From positions 1 through 17,511 of the forward strand of contig CAZOEL010000109.1 of assembly GCA_964578835.1 (NCBI GenBank): DNA of 17,511 nt, given 5' to 3'. Of this stretch, positions 7,548 to 15,001 are shown one piece after another. A program made the translations under genes and the position numbers. The notes under the pieces were generated by a model that worked only from the letters and a program-made list of their open reading frames with translations, did no database searches and had not been told where the DNA came from. Within the stretch, counting starts at the first letter, position 1. Each line of letters opens with the position of its first letter. The DNA is from CAZOEL01 sp964578835 (GTDB lineage Bacteria; Desulfobacterota; Syntrophobacteria; Syntrophobacterales; Syntrophobacteraceae).

Positions 7548-7721
7548 GACTTCTCCTTTCAAACAAGAATGGTAAGACCTTCAGTCGATTTTTCCATAAG
7601 CCTGTTGGAGGCGTAAATAAGGTGATTTCAGGGGAATAACTTACCGACTGCCGTATCTTGTAATGCGCTTCTGATTGCCATCCCCGCACCACATTAGATC
7701 ATCATTAGCGCACCTCATCAG

Positions 7722-7804
7722 ATCGTCATTCCCGCGGGCTTTTGGCGGGAATCCAGTCCAGCACAAAACCTGGATTCCCGCCAGGAGCATGCGGGAATGA
7801 CGAT
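7722..7804. repeat. 83-bp extragenic palindrome (MITE/REP-like)
   Basis: A two-tier perfect inverted repeat: atcgtcattcccgc (7722-7735) pairs with gcgggaatgacgat (7791-7804), and gcgggaatccag (7745-7756) pairs with ctggattcccgc (7770-7781), with 9-nt internal gaps and a 13-nt loop. Elements with gtcattcccgc ends and a ctggattcccgc core are abundant dispersed repeats in deltaproteobacterial and other proteobacterial genomes. No transposase lies within it. Confidence 0.85.
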
Positions 7805-7912
7805 GGTGAGCGCTGGTAAGAGCAATGGAGGAAATCACCTAAAGGCGTGAGACGAACGGGGAACGAGCTCATCCAATCCAGACTAACAACTCGTAGCTTC
7901 ACAGTAATCATA

Positions 7913-7973
7913 CGAAGCCGCGGCGGGATTGGCCGCGGCTTCGATTCAGCGCGCCCGCGCAGAGCCCGGGCGC
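7913..7973 (-). terminator. Tandem GC-rich hairpins after the acuB-like gene (possible terminator)
   Basis: Just downstream of the acuB stop, gcgcccg/cgggcgc (7951-7957 with 7967-7973) and then a perfect 12-bp stem, cgaagccgcggc/gccgcggcttcg (7913-7924 with 7932-7943, 7-nt loop), lie in series. Neither has a T-run on the minus strand, so this may be an atypical terminator or an RNA-end stabiliser. The rest of the gene-free stretch 7548-7981 holds the 83-bp palindrome and nothing else I can identify. Confidence 0.4.
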
Positions 7974-7981
7974 GGAGCTTC

Positions 7982-8659
7982 TCATCGGTTTTTGGGCAAC
8001 TGATCGAGGTACCATTCCATGGGATCGAGAATCTTAAAGCCCATGCTTTCCAATTTCTTCTTCACATGAGCAACATGATTTGTCAGCAGGTATGGGAAAA
8101 CGGCCCGCTTCCCTTCTTCCCAGTGCCTCGCCACAAGGATGCTCCCGAAGGGAATGCGCTCCTCGGATATGGCGTCCACAATCCTTTTCATCTGTCCAAG
8201 CTTGTCTTCCGCGAGGATTCCAAGAAGAGTGCCGGGCTCCTCTATTCCCAAGACGTTGATAAACGCCCGGATGAGGTCGCGAACCGAGAGAATGCCACGC
8301 AGCTTTCCTTCCTTATCGACTACCGGAAAGGCGCCGACCCGAATCCTCTGCATCAGGAGCAGCGCGTCTTCCAGCGTGTTCGCGGGAGATACGGTGACCG
8401 GATTGCGGGTCATGATGTCTTTGATCTTGAGATTCGAGACGCGCTCTTTTTCCGCTGCGCTGTCGACGCTGCTGAGAAAAGGCGATGGAAGCGCAATGCG
8501 TATGTCGCGATCCGTAACAATCCCGAGGAGAGTATTTTCCTCGTCGACCACCGGAAGATGACGAATGTTGTTTTCTTCCATTTTCTCCTTGGCCGCAAGG
8601 ATGCCGGCTTCAGGATCGATAGTGATGACCTTCTGCGTCATCGATTTTTCTATGAACAT
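7982..8659 (-). CDS. acuB: AcuB-like CBS-CBS-ACT domain protein
   Basis: This 225-residue soluble protein has two CBS domains (about 5-60 and 80-135), including HLPVVDEENTLLGIVTDRDI and AFPVVDKEGKLRGILSVRDL, followed by an ACT-like domain (about 142-212). CBS pairs bind adenine nucleotides. This architecture is that of AcuB from the Bacillus acetoin-utilisation operon, where it accompanies the deacetylase AcuC that controls acetyl-CoA synthetase. The start at 8659 is supported by GAGGGG upstream; a longer frame to 8758 overlaps the preceding gene. It begins 38 nt after the stop of the acuC-like gene, so the two form an operon. The CBS domains probably sense energy charge and modulate the deacetylase or its target; this is an inference. 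Confidence 0.85.
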   Translation of the reverse strand: MFIEKSMTQKVITIDPEAGILAAKEKMEENNIRHLPVVDEENTLLGIVTDRDIRIALPSPFLSSVDSAAEKERVSNLKIKDIMTRNPVTVSPANTLEDALLLMQRIRVGAFPVVDKEGKLRGILSVRDLIRAFINVLGIEEPGTLLGILAEDKLGQMKRIVDAISEERIPFGSILVARHWEEGKRAVFPYLLTNHVAHVKKKLESMGFKILDPMEWYLDQLPKNR

Positions 8660-8697
8660 GATTTCCCCCTCTTTTATGCGATTTTTCAAGTAAAGCT

Positions 8698-9648
8698 TCA
8701 AATACCGAGCAATATTTTCATATGGTTCGCAATCAGTTCGGGCAGGCGGTCCAGGCAATAGCCTCCTTCGAGGATGGAAATGACCTTGCCCCCGGCGTGC
8801 TTATCCGCCAACGCCATGATCCTATCCATGATGAATGAAAAGCATTCCGTGGATAGCTCCATATCCGACATATAATCGTCTTTGTGAGCGTCAAAGCCTG
8901 CAGAGACAAGAATAATCTGAGGCTCGAAGCGATCGAAAGCAGGCTCCATCACCTCCGCTATGCACTCCATATACTCTTTGTCCCCCTGTCCCGGCAGCAT
9001 GGGCGAGTTCAGAGTGAAGCCGGATCCTTCCTCGTACCCGATCTCGAACTCCCTGCCGGTGCCCGGAAAGCAGAAGGACGGGTGCTCATGGATGGAGTAG
9101 AAAAAGACGGATCGGTCGTACTCGAAGATGTGCTGGGTCCCGTTGCCATGATGGACGTCGAAATCGATGATCCCGATGCGTTCGAATCCCCATTCCATCT
9201 GAAGGTAGCGGGCGGCGATGGCGATGTTGTTGAAATAACAAAACCCGATGGCTTTATTGGGCTCCGCATGATGCCCGGGAGGTCTGACGGCGCAAAAGGC
9301 GTTGTCGATCTCGCCTTCGGCCACGCGCCTGGCGGCCTCCAGTATTCCTCCCACCGCAAGAAAAGCGATGTCGTAGGAGTCCTTGCATATCTGGTTGTCA
9401 GGGTGCCCAAACTCGCCCATGTCAAGCATGCACGCTTCTTCGAAGCGCATTATATGCCGGGGAGAGTGCACCATCTCGATCCATTTATGCTTGGCTGGCT
9501 CAGCCTGGATCATGGTGAGATGTTCGAGAAGCCCGGCTTCTTGAATGCCCTGAAGGGCCGCGAGAAGCCGATCTGGAGATTCGGGATGCCCGGAGCCGGT
9601 GCAATGCTGCGTGAAGCGCTCGTCGTAAAGGAATCCAGTCCGTCTCAT
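8698..9648 (-). CDS. acuC: Histone deacetylase family (AcuC-like) zinc hydrolase
   Basis: A 316-residue single-domain enzyme of the arginase/deacetylase fold that removes acyl groups from lysine, or from polyamines in some relatives. The active site is complete: the HH pair H126-H127 in RPPGHHAEP, zinc ligands D164 and H166 in IDFDVHHGNGTQ, zinc ligand D253 in SAGFDAH, and the catalytic tyrosine Y297 in EGGY. The start has GGGG 5 nt before the ATG. It is followed at 38 nt by the acuB-like gene. In Bacillus, AcuC reverses acetylation of acetyl-CoA synthetase. No acuA-type acetyltransferase lies next to it here, so the opposing enzyme must be elsewhere or the acylation may be non-enzymatic. The substrate is unproven. 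Confidence 0.92.
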   Translation of the reverse strand: MRRTGFLYDERFTQHCTGSGHPESPDRLLAALQGIQEAGLLEHLTMIQAEPAKHKWIEMVHSPRHIMRFEEACMLDMGEFGHPDNQICKDSYDIAFLAVGGILEAARRVAEGEIDNAFCAVRPPGHHAEPNKAIGFCYFNNIAIAARYLQMEWGFERIGIIDFDVHHGNGTQHIFEYDRSVFFYSIHEHPSFCFPGTGREFEIGYEEGSGFTLNSPMLPGQGDKEYMECIAEVMEPAFDRFEPQIILVSAGFDAHKDDYMSDMELSTECFSFIMDRIMALADKHAGGKVISILEGGYCLDRLPELIANHMKILLGI

Positions 9649-10037
9649 ATCAACCCCATGTAATTGGTAGCCATTGAGTCATCCTGTCAAGGATTCAGGT
9701 TTATTAAAGAAAGTGCTTTGGGCGCTCAGGCGTGCAGTCATGTGCCCGATGATGTAGATTCGCTTTCCTCCATAACATTTCATCCTCGGGATTTAAAGAA
9801 CAAATAATGGGAGGCGGGTAGGATTTCAACAATAGCTGCTAAATCAATCGTTAACAGAGAAAGGAGATCTAGTTGTTGAATTTGTCATGAATTCTGCTCG
9901 AACTAATCAGAAAAAGGGAAGCAAAGCCCCCTTCTTAGAGCTTCGTCAAATCATTAGTTTATACCATGGGACCAGGCGTCCCTGCCTGCGAGCTTTTTCG
10001 CTGTGCAGATCTGCCATGAAAGCGAGGCCTATCAGCT
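9649..10037. other. Divergent intergenic region, no confident feature
   Basis: 389 bp separate the leftward acuC-like gene from the rightward kinase. A minus-strand TTGACA (9690-9685) has no good -10 at the right distance and would put +1 inside the acuC ribosome binding site. A 5-bp hairpin (9968-9982) precedes the kinase. A 52-codon open frame (9887-10045) ends across the kinase start but has no properly spaced ribosome binding site. GAGG about 10 nt upstream serves the kinase ATG. Confidence 0.5.
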
Positions 10038-12704
10038 ATGATTAGACGCAAGTTCAGGGCGCTTCTCATTGAAGACGATGAAGACGATTATCTGCTCGTG
10101 AAAGAGATGCTTTCCGAATCCACGTCATCAACATTCGAGCTCGAATGGGCGGATAACTACGAGGGGGGACTCGCCGCAGCCTGCTCCGCCAAGTTCGATG
10201 TGGTGCTGCTCGATTACCGTCTCGACGCTCGCACCGGTGTGGAGCTTTTGCGCGAGGCGGTAAGCAGAGGCTGTGAATCTCCGTTCATCCTTCTGACCGG
10301 CCAGGGTGGGTACGAGGTGGATATCGAAGCCATGAAAGCCGGCGCCGCCGACTACCTGGTAAAAGGAGAAATCACGGCGGCGATGCTCGAGCGAACGATT
10401 CGCTATTCCATAGAGCGGCGCAGCGCAGAACGGGAGCTCAAAACATATCGCGACCATCTTGAAGACCTGGTGCGGAAGCGGACGGCTCAGCTCGAGAATG
10501 CCAACGGAAAGCTGCAGCTCGAGATTGAAGAGCGCATGCGGGCCGAGGACGCCCTCAAAGAAAGCGAGGAGCGCTTCCGAATCCTTGTCGAAAGCGCTTT
10601 GGACATCATCTATACGGTCTCTCGAGATGGGCGCATCGTTTCTTTGAATCCCGCCTTTGAAGCCATTACCGGCTGGAAGCCTTCCGAGTGGGTGGGCGAG
10701 CGCTATGAGCCTCTCATTCATCCGGACGACCTCCCAATGCTCATGGAGAGATTGAAGAAGTCTTTTCGCGGGGAAGTGCTGCCGTCCGCGGAACTGAGGA
10801 TTCGCTCGAAGCAAGGGGACTACCGGCTCCTGGAGTTCAAAACCGTTCCTCTCGTCAAGAAGGGAGAGGTGATCGGAGTCGTGGGAACAGCTCGCGATGT
10901 CACAGACCGCAGGGACGCCGAAGTAAAGATAAAAGAGCAGCATGATTTCCTCAGCAATGTTCTCGAATCCCTGTCACACCCCTTCTATGTCCTGGACGCG
11001 AAGGATTACACGATCAAGATGGCGAATTCAGCAGCAGTTCCGGCTGGATTGACTCCGGGCGCCGTCTGCGCCGCCGTGATGCATTCGGGAACCGTCAAAA
11101 ACTGCATGGATACCAACCACTTCTGCCCGATCGAGGAAGTGAAGAGGACAAAACGGCCCGCCGTAACGGAGCATGTGCATCATGATAGAGAAGGAAGCAT
11201 AAGGCATGTCGAAATCCACAGCTACCCGCTCATGGACAACAGCGGCGAGGTGGCTCAGGTCATTGAATATTCGCTCGATATCACTGAACGAAAGCAGATG
11301 GAGGAGGCTCTCAAGAAAGCTCGCGACGAGCTCGAAATCCGCGTCCGGGAGAGAACCGCCGAGCTTGCAAAGGCCAACCAGTTGCTCAGAGCCGAAATCG
11401 AGGAGCGGAAGAAGGCCGAAAAGGCTCTCAGGCTCGATGAATCACGGCTCGAAGCCCTACTCGATCTTAGTCACATGACGGAAGCCTCGCCCGAGCAAAT
11501 TGCGGATTTTGTGCTCGAAGAGCAGGTGAGACACACGAGGAGCAAAATCGGGTGGCTTGCCTTCATGAATAAGGAAGAGACTCGTCTGACTCTCCACGCC
11601 TGGTCGAAGGAAGCCATGAAACAGTGCAAAGTCGAGGGAGAAGAGATGCATTTCTCTATCGAAGAAGCAGGCGTGTGGGCTGACGCGGTAAGGGAGCGCA
11701 AAACGATCGTCATCAACGACTACTCCTTGCCCGCCCCTCACAAGCTCGGTTGTCCGAAGGGCCATGCGCCACTCCGACGTCTGCTGGTGAGTCCCGTCTT
11801 CGACGAGAGCCGCATAGTGGCCGTTGCTGTAGTGGCCAATAAGGAAGAAGACTATGACGCCACGGATGTGAGACAGCACACTCTGCTTCTCAACGGCATG
11901 TGGAGGCTCATTCAGCGCGAACGGGCGCTGAAAGCCTTGAGAGAATCGGAAAGCCTCGCCGCCATGGGAAGAGCCCTCTCGAGCGTAGCCCATGATATGA
12001 AAACTCCGTTGATCGCCATCGGCGGATTCACCAGCCTGGTTCGAAGGCGCATGGATGATTCGAGCCCCCACTGCCAAAAACTCGATATCGTCATCAAAGA
12101 AACGCAGCGGCTCGAAGCCATGGTGAAGGATATGCTCGATTTCTCGAGGCCCCTGGAGCTCAATCGGTCCACGGAGAGCGTTGCCCAGACGGTAAACGAA
12201 AGCCTCGTTCTTCTCGACTCCATGGCGAAGGAGCGCAAGGTGAGCCTTCGAAGCGTCATTGCGCCCGACCTTGGAAGAGCCGCTTTCGATTCCATGCGCA
12301 TGAAGCAGGTGATCATCAACCTTGCGGCAAACGCCATTCAGGCCTCGCCGTCAGGGGAAACGACCACCATCTGCGCTCACCCGAAAGACGCCGACCTCAT
12401 TGTGGATGTGATGGACCGCGGCCCGGGGATTCCACATGAACAACGGGAAGCCGTTTTCTCGCCCTTTTTTACAACCAAGAAGGAGGGGACCGGCTTGGGG
12501 CTTTCGATCGTAAGGAAAATCGTCGAAGCTCATAAAGGGAGAGTAGAAATCCTCGATAACCCAGATGGTGGAATCACCTTTAGAGTTGTGCTTTATGGCT
12601 GCGTGGAGGAGAGAAGAAAAGAAGAACAGGGGCCGATGGGCTCATTTCCCGACAATGCGCAAACGACATGCTATGGCGCGGACGCGGAACAGTGTCCGGC
12701 TTGA
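10038..12704 (+). CDS. REC-PAS-PAS-GAF sensor histidine kinase
   Basis: This 888-residue cytoplasmic protein has no membrane segment. Order: receiver domain (about 6-125, phospho-acceptor D59 in VVLLDYR, K109 in YLVKGE); coiled coil (130-175); PAS 1 (175-295, ending ARDVTDRRDAE); PAS 2 (300-420, ending SLDITERKQ), rich in cysteine and histidine (C344, H349, C356, H361, C363); coiled coil (420-470); GAF (about 470-625); HisKA with H652 in SSVAHDMKTP; and HATPase with N765 (NLAANAIQAS), DRGPGIP (793-799), FTTKKEGTGLGLS (811-823). It would phosphorylate itself on H652 and either its own receiver or a separate regulator. A receiver at the N terminus suggests that it is itself a target of another kinase. 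A 34-residue tail with three cysteines follows the ATPase domain. It stands alone, divergent from acuCB, without a neighbouring response regulator. Confidence 0.92.
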   Translation: MIRRKFRALLIEDDEDDYLLVKEMLSESTSSTFELEWADNYEGGLAAACSAKFDVVLLDYRLDARTGVELLREAVSRGCESPFILLTGQGGYEVDIEAMKAGAADYLVKGEITAAMLERTIRYSIERRSAERELKTYRDHLEDLVRKRTAQLENANGKLQLEIEERMRAEDALKESEERFRILVESALDIIYTVSRDGRIVSLNPAFEAITGWKPSEWVGERYEPLIHPDDLPMLMERLKKSFRGEVLPSAELRIRSKQGDYRLLEFKTVPLVKKGEVIGVVGTARDVTDRRDAEVKIKEQHDFLSNVLESLSHPFYVLDAKDYTIKMANSAAVPAGLTPGAVCAAVMHSGTVKNCMDTNHFCPIEEVKRTKRPAVTEHVHHDREGSIRHVEIHSYPLMDNSGEVAQVIEYSLDITERKQMEEALKKARDELEIRVRERTAELAKANQLLRAEIEERKKAEKALRLDESRLEALLDLSHMTEASPEQIADFVLEEQVRHTRSKIGWLAFMNKEETRLTLHAWSKEAMKQCKVEGEEMHFSIEEAGVWADAVRERKTIVINDYSLPAPHKLGCPKGHAPLRRLLVSPVFDESRIVAVAVVANKEEDYDATDVRQHTLLLNGMWRLIQRERALKALRESESLAAMGRALSSVAHDMKTPLIAIGGFTSLVRRRMDDSSPHCQKLDIVIKETQRLEAMVKDMLDFSRPLELNRSTESVAQTVNESLVLLDSMAKERKVSLRSVIAPDLGRAAFDSMRMKQVIINLAANAIQASPSGETTTICAHPKDADLIVDVMDRGPGIPHEQREAVFSPFFTTKKEGTGLGLSIVRKIVEAHKGRVEILDNPDGGITFRVVLYGCVEERRKEEQGPMGSFPDNAQTTCYGADAEQCPA

Positions 12705-12840
12705 AATGAGAACCGCCCCAGCGGTTGACGCGGCGACGCTTGAAAGGTTTTAAATTGATAGATCATGGGCTTCCTCCAAAGGAGAGGACGATGACTTCCG
12801 CCAGATTGGGGTGAGCGCTGGAGAAGCCGAGCCTGCAAAA

Positions 12841-12881
12841 GAAAACAAAAACCCCTCGCAACCACTAAGGATTGCGAGGGG
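12841..12881 (-). terminator. Intrinsic terminator (minus strand)
   Basis: A perfect 10-bp stem, CCCCTCGCAA (12852-12861) with TTGCGAGGGG (12872-12881), 10-nt loop, is followed on the minus strand by TTTTTGTTTTC (12851-12841). On the plus strand only CCTGTTT follows, so it is mainly a leftward terminator, though it could also stop kinase transcripts weakly. Confidence 0.9.
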
Positions 12882-13140
12882 CCTGTTTGGACGGGCGCTA
12901 AAGTGTCGTGCGATAATTTTTCCGGGCGCTCCGTCTGTAAACCTTATCAGGTTTAAATAGTCTGTCTTGTTTTACATGCGGCTTCTTTCAGCTGCATCGC
13001 GGCGGCCTGCGCATGTCAACCCCGACAACACAATAAGGGGAGCCCACATCCGGGTCGCTTAAAACCCATCTTTCCACGCTTTGACCGGCTCCCCTGTTTC
13101 AGCTGCTCCCGCCTGGAGAGGAACAAGCTCACGACACTTG
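12841..13140 (-). ncRNA. Candidate structured small RNA (~295 nt), family not recognised
   Basis: The stretch between the convergent kinase and tonB genes has every part of a stand-alone RNA gene on the minus strand. The promoter is TTGACC (13175-13170), 17 nt, TACCAT (13152-13147). The predicted +1 near 13140 coincides with the first bases of AAGTGTCGTG (13139-13130), which pairs perfectly over 10 bp with CACGACACTT (12910-12901), closing a 239-nt body. Inside are a 9-bp stem (13095-13087 with 13044-13036), a 7-bp stem (13016-13010 with 12980-12974), extended by 4 bp beyond (13027-13024 with 12966-12963), and a 7-bp stem with a 4-nt loop (12955-12938). The intrinsic terminator follows. I found no signature of RNase P, tmRNA, SRP RNA, tRNA or 6S RNA, and no supported protein frame. 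An alternative is a structured 3' region of the tonB operon. Confidence 0.6.
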
Positions 13141-13146
13141 AAACAT

Positions 13147-13175
13147 ATGGTAACGTCTACTTCTATGATGGTCAA
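13147..13175 (-). promoter_or_regulatory. Sigma70-type promoter of the candidate small RNA
   Basis: TTGACC (13175-13170; five of six bases match) and TACCAT (13152-13147; four of six) are separated by exactly 17 nt. The start would be near 13140, at the edge of the 10-bp closing stem. Confidence 0.55.
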
Positions 13176-13220
13176 GCGGCAATATGGGACTCTGAGCAAT
13201 CTTCATTTTGTCAGTAGTGA

Positions 13221-13934
13221 TTACCTCAGCTCGAAGGCGAGGATTATCTCCATCTGGAACGATCCTTTGAAGAAGCCGGGAGGCGCTTTCGGCAAAGGAG
13301 ATGCGTCCTTTACGGTACTCAGGGCGGCATCGTCCAGAGTTTGATTCCCGGAGCCTTTCATGACCTCAGCACCCACCACCCGGCCCTCCGGATCGACCGT
13401 GAACCGAACCTTGACTCTGCCCTCGATGCGGCTCGATCTGGCGGATTCGGGATACTTCTTGCGGCTCTCTATCCTTAGCCGCACCATTTCCATGTAGTCC
13501 TGCTTTGTCATGAAATCCGCAGACACGACGGCGGGCGGAACCCATTGGGCGACGTTGAGGCCCGCAACCCCGGACATGGCCTGGGCCTCCGGGACTGCGA
13601 CATCTCCAGCGCGAAGCCCTACGTCGCCAAGCTGAATGGCTTCCGGGCGGCTCTCTACGAGATCCGTTTTGATTTGCGGAATACGCCTCTCGCGGATGTT
13701 GAGCACCGGGACGTCCTGAATCTCGGGAGCTTTGTGCCTTACCCTCGGGCGCGGGATCGCCCTCGCCATCGGCCTGGATGTATCCTGCACGCTCACATCG
13801 AGATAGGTTCTCGACTCGATGCGGTAAAGCCCCGCTGCGCGCATGACTGCAAGCAGATGAATTCCGAAGGAAACGGCAATCATCACGATCAGGAGGCGGT
13901 TGGGCGATTCCAAAAGCTTCAATGAGCGCATCAT
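13221..13934 (-). CDS. tonB: TonB-family energy transducer
   Basis: TonB spans the periplasm and passes proton-motive force, harvested by ExbB-ExbD, to outer-membrane receptors. The 237-residue product has an N-terminal membrane anchor (about 14-33, LLIVMIAVSFGIHLLAVMRA), a periplasmic linker with moderate proline content (50-150) and a C-terminal TonB domain (about 150-237) with KKYPESAR, EGRVKVRFTVDPEGRV and a closing hydrophobic strand EIILAFELR. The linker is shorter and less proline-rich than in E. coli TonB. It begins 4 nt after the exbD stop with GAGG overlapping the stop. Two adjacent ATGs are possible; the second has better spacing. A TolA role is less likely because of the YPxxAR motif. 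Confidence 0.88.
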   Translation of the reverse strand: MMRSLKLLESPNRLLIVMIAVSFGIHLLAVMRAAGLYRIESRTYLDVSVQDTSRPMARAIPRPRVRHKAPEIQDVPVLNIRERRIPQIKTDLVESRPEAIQLGDVGLRAGDVAVPEAQAMSGVAGLNVAQWVPPAVVSADFMTKQDYMEMVRLRIESRKKYPESARSSRIEGRVKVRFTVDPEGRVVGAEVMKGSGNQTLDDAALSTVKDASPLPKAPPGFFKGSFQMEIILAFELR

Positions 13935-13938
13935 GACC

Positions 13939-14346
13939 TCAGAATCCCTTCTCCGTCGCCAGGCACAGCTTTTCGGCGCCGGCAGCCTTGGCGAGGTCCA
14001 TGACCTTGACCGCCTTATTGAGCACGACGGTTCGATCGGCTTTCACGATCACCAGGCGATCCTTCTGACCGCCTATCATCTCTTTCAGCCGTTTGAACAA
14101 TAGATCCGCCTCTACTTCCTCTTCTCCAATATAGGCCCGGCCATCCTTATCGACATATACGACGATGTCTTCCTGGGCCTGAGTCGTTCCGCTCTGAGCC
14201 TGCGGCAGCGAGATTTTGACCCCCTCGCTCACCATGAAGTTGGTCGTAAGAAGAAAATAGATGAGCAGCATGAAAACGATATCGATCAAGGAGGTCAGAG
14301 GCATCTGCATCTGGTAGCGAGGCCTTCTTTTGGGGTGAATCAGCAT
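13939..14346 (-). CDS. exbD: ExbD/TolR biopolymer transport protein
   Basis: The 135-residue protein has a short cytoplasmic N terminus, a single membrane helix (about 17-37, LTSLIDIVFMLLIYFLLTTNF) with the conserved proton-pathway aspartate D22, and a periplasmic domain ending in VVLNKAVKVMDLAKAAGAEKLCLATEKGF. It forms the proton channel with ExbB. It lies 9 nt after exbB and 4 nt before tonB, so all three are co-translated from one message. Confidence 0.92.
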   Translation of the reverse strand: MLIHPKRRPRYQMQMPLTSLIDIVFMLLIYFLLTTNFMVSEGVKISLPQAQSGTTQAQEDIVVYVDKDGRAYIGEEEVEADLLFKRLKEMIGGQKDRLVIVKADRTVVLNKAVKVMDLAKAAGAEKLCLATEKGF

Positions 14347-14355
14347 CGGGCGCTC

Positions 14356-14961
14356 CTATCTCAGAGTAATGGTCTTCATGAAAGTGACCGCTCCGGCCTG
14401 GAGCTTGGCTTCATACTGCTCGATGCGCGCAATCAGGTAGCTGTGGGCCGCTACGGTCGGGAGAGCGACCGCAAGGCCGAAAGCAGTGGTGAGCATCGCT
14501 TCCCAGATGCCCCCGGCAAGAACCGCGGCGTTCACCTTGCCGCCCATTTCCTGAATCACCATGAAGGCTTTGATCAGGCCCATGACGGTGCCGAGCAGTC
14601 CGAGCATCGGAGCGATGTTGCCGATGGTGGCGAGCGCCTGGGTGTAAGAGGAAAGACCTCTCACTTCTTCATCGATCGCGTTGACGATGACCGTCTCGAC
14701 AATCTCCCGCTCCCTCTCCTTCACCTCCATAGCCTGGACGAGAACTCGCCCCATCGGCGAATTGCTTTCTTCCGCAGCCTCTCTGGCATCCCCTTCTTTC
14801 TTCTCTTTAAGAAGCTCCGCAATTCTTTCCGCGAGGCCCGCGCCCCGGCTCCGCGTCATGGAGAAGCGGATCAGCCTCTCCGCAAAAATGGCCAGAGCAA
14901 GAATCGAGCAAAGAAGAATCGGATACATTATGATCCCGCCTTTTCCCAAAAATTCCATCAT
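14356..14961 (-). CDS. exbB: ExbB/TolQ/MotA-family proton channel protein
   Basis: About 201 residues with three membrane segments: near the N terminus (IIMYPILLCSILALAIFAE), and the pair typical of this family, IGNIAPMLGLLGTVMGLIKAF and AMLTTAFGLAVALPTVAAH, joined by a short loop. A charged cytoplasmic domain (about 35-105) lies between segments 1 and 2. GGGG is 7 nt before the ATG at 14961. The ATG at 14967 is only 1 nt from it, so the start is placed two codons downstream; another ATG follows immediately. It comes 40 nt after the repeat-protein gene and 9 nt before exbD. Confidence 0.9.
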   Translation of the reverse strand: MMEFLGKGGIIMYPILLCSILALAIFAERLIRFSMTRSRGAGLAERIAELLKEKKEGDAREAAEESNSPMGRVLVQAMEVKEREREIVETVIVNAIDEEVRGLSSYTQALATIGNIAPMLGLLGTVMGLIKAFMVIQEMGGKVNAAVLAGGIWEAMLTTAFGLAVALPTVAAHSYLIARIEQYEAKLQAGAVTFMKTITLR

Positions 14962-15001
14962 TTCCATACCCCTTTTGCATTTTGCTTTTCACGAAGTCCC
15001 G

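Noticed and set aside
7932..7973. tRNA T-arm-like ttcgattc
   Set aside because: The flanking bases do not form a T-stem, and no anticodon or acceptor arm is present.
9887..10045. 52-codon frame overlapping the kinase start
   Set aside because: No properly spaced ribosome binding site and no recognisable composition; likely chance.
12901..13139. Retron msr-msd RNA (10-bp a1/a2-like ends, AGC after the first arm)
   Set aside because: No reverse transcriptase lies nearby; the RNA is followed at once by a terminator and then the convergent kinase gene.
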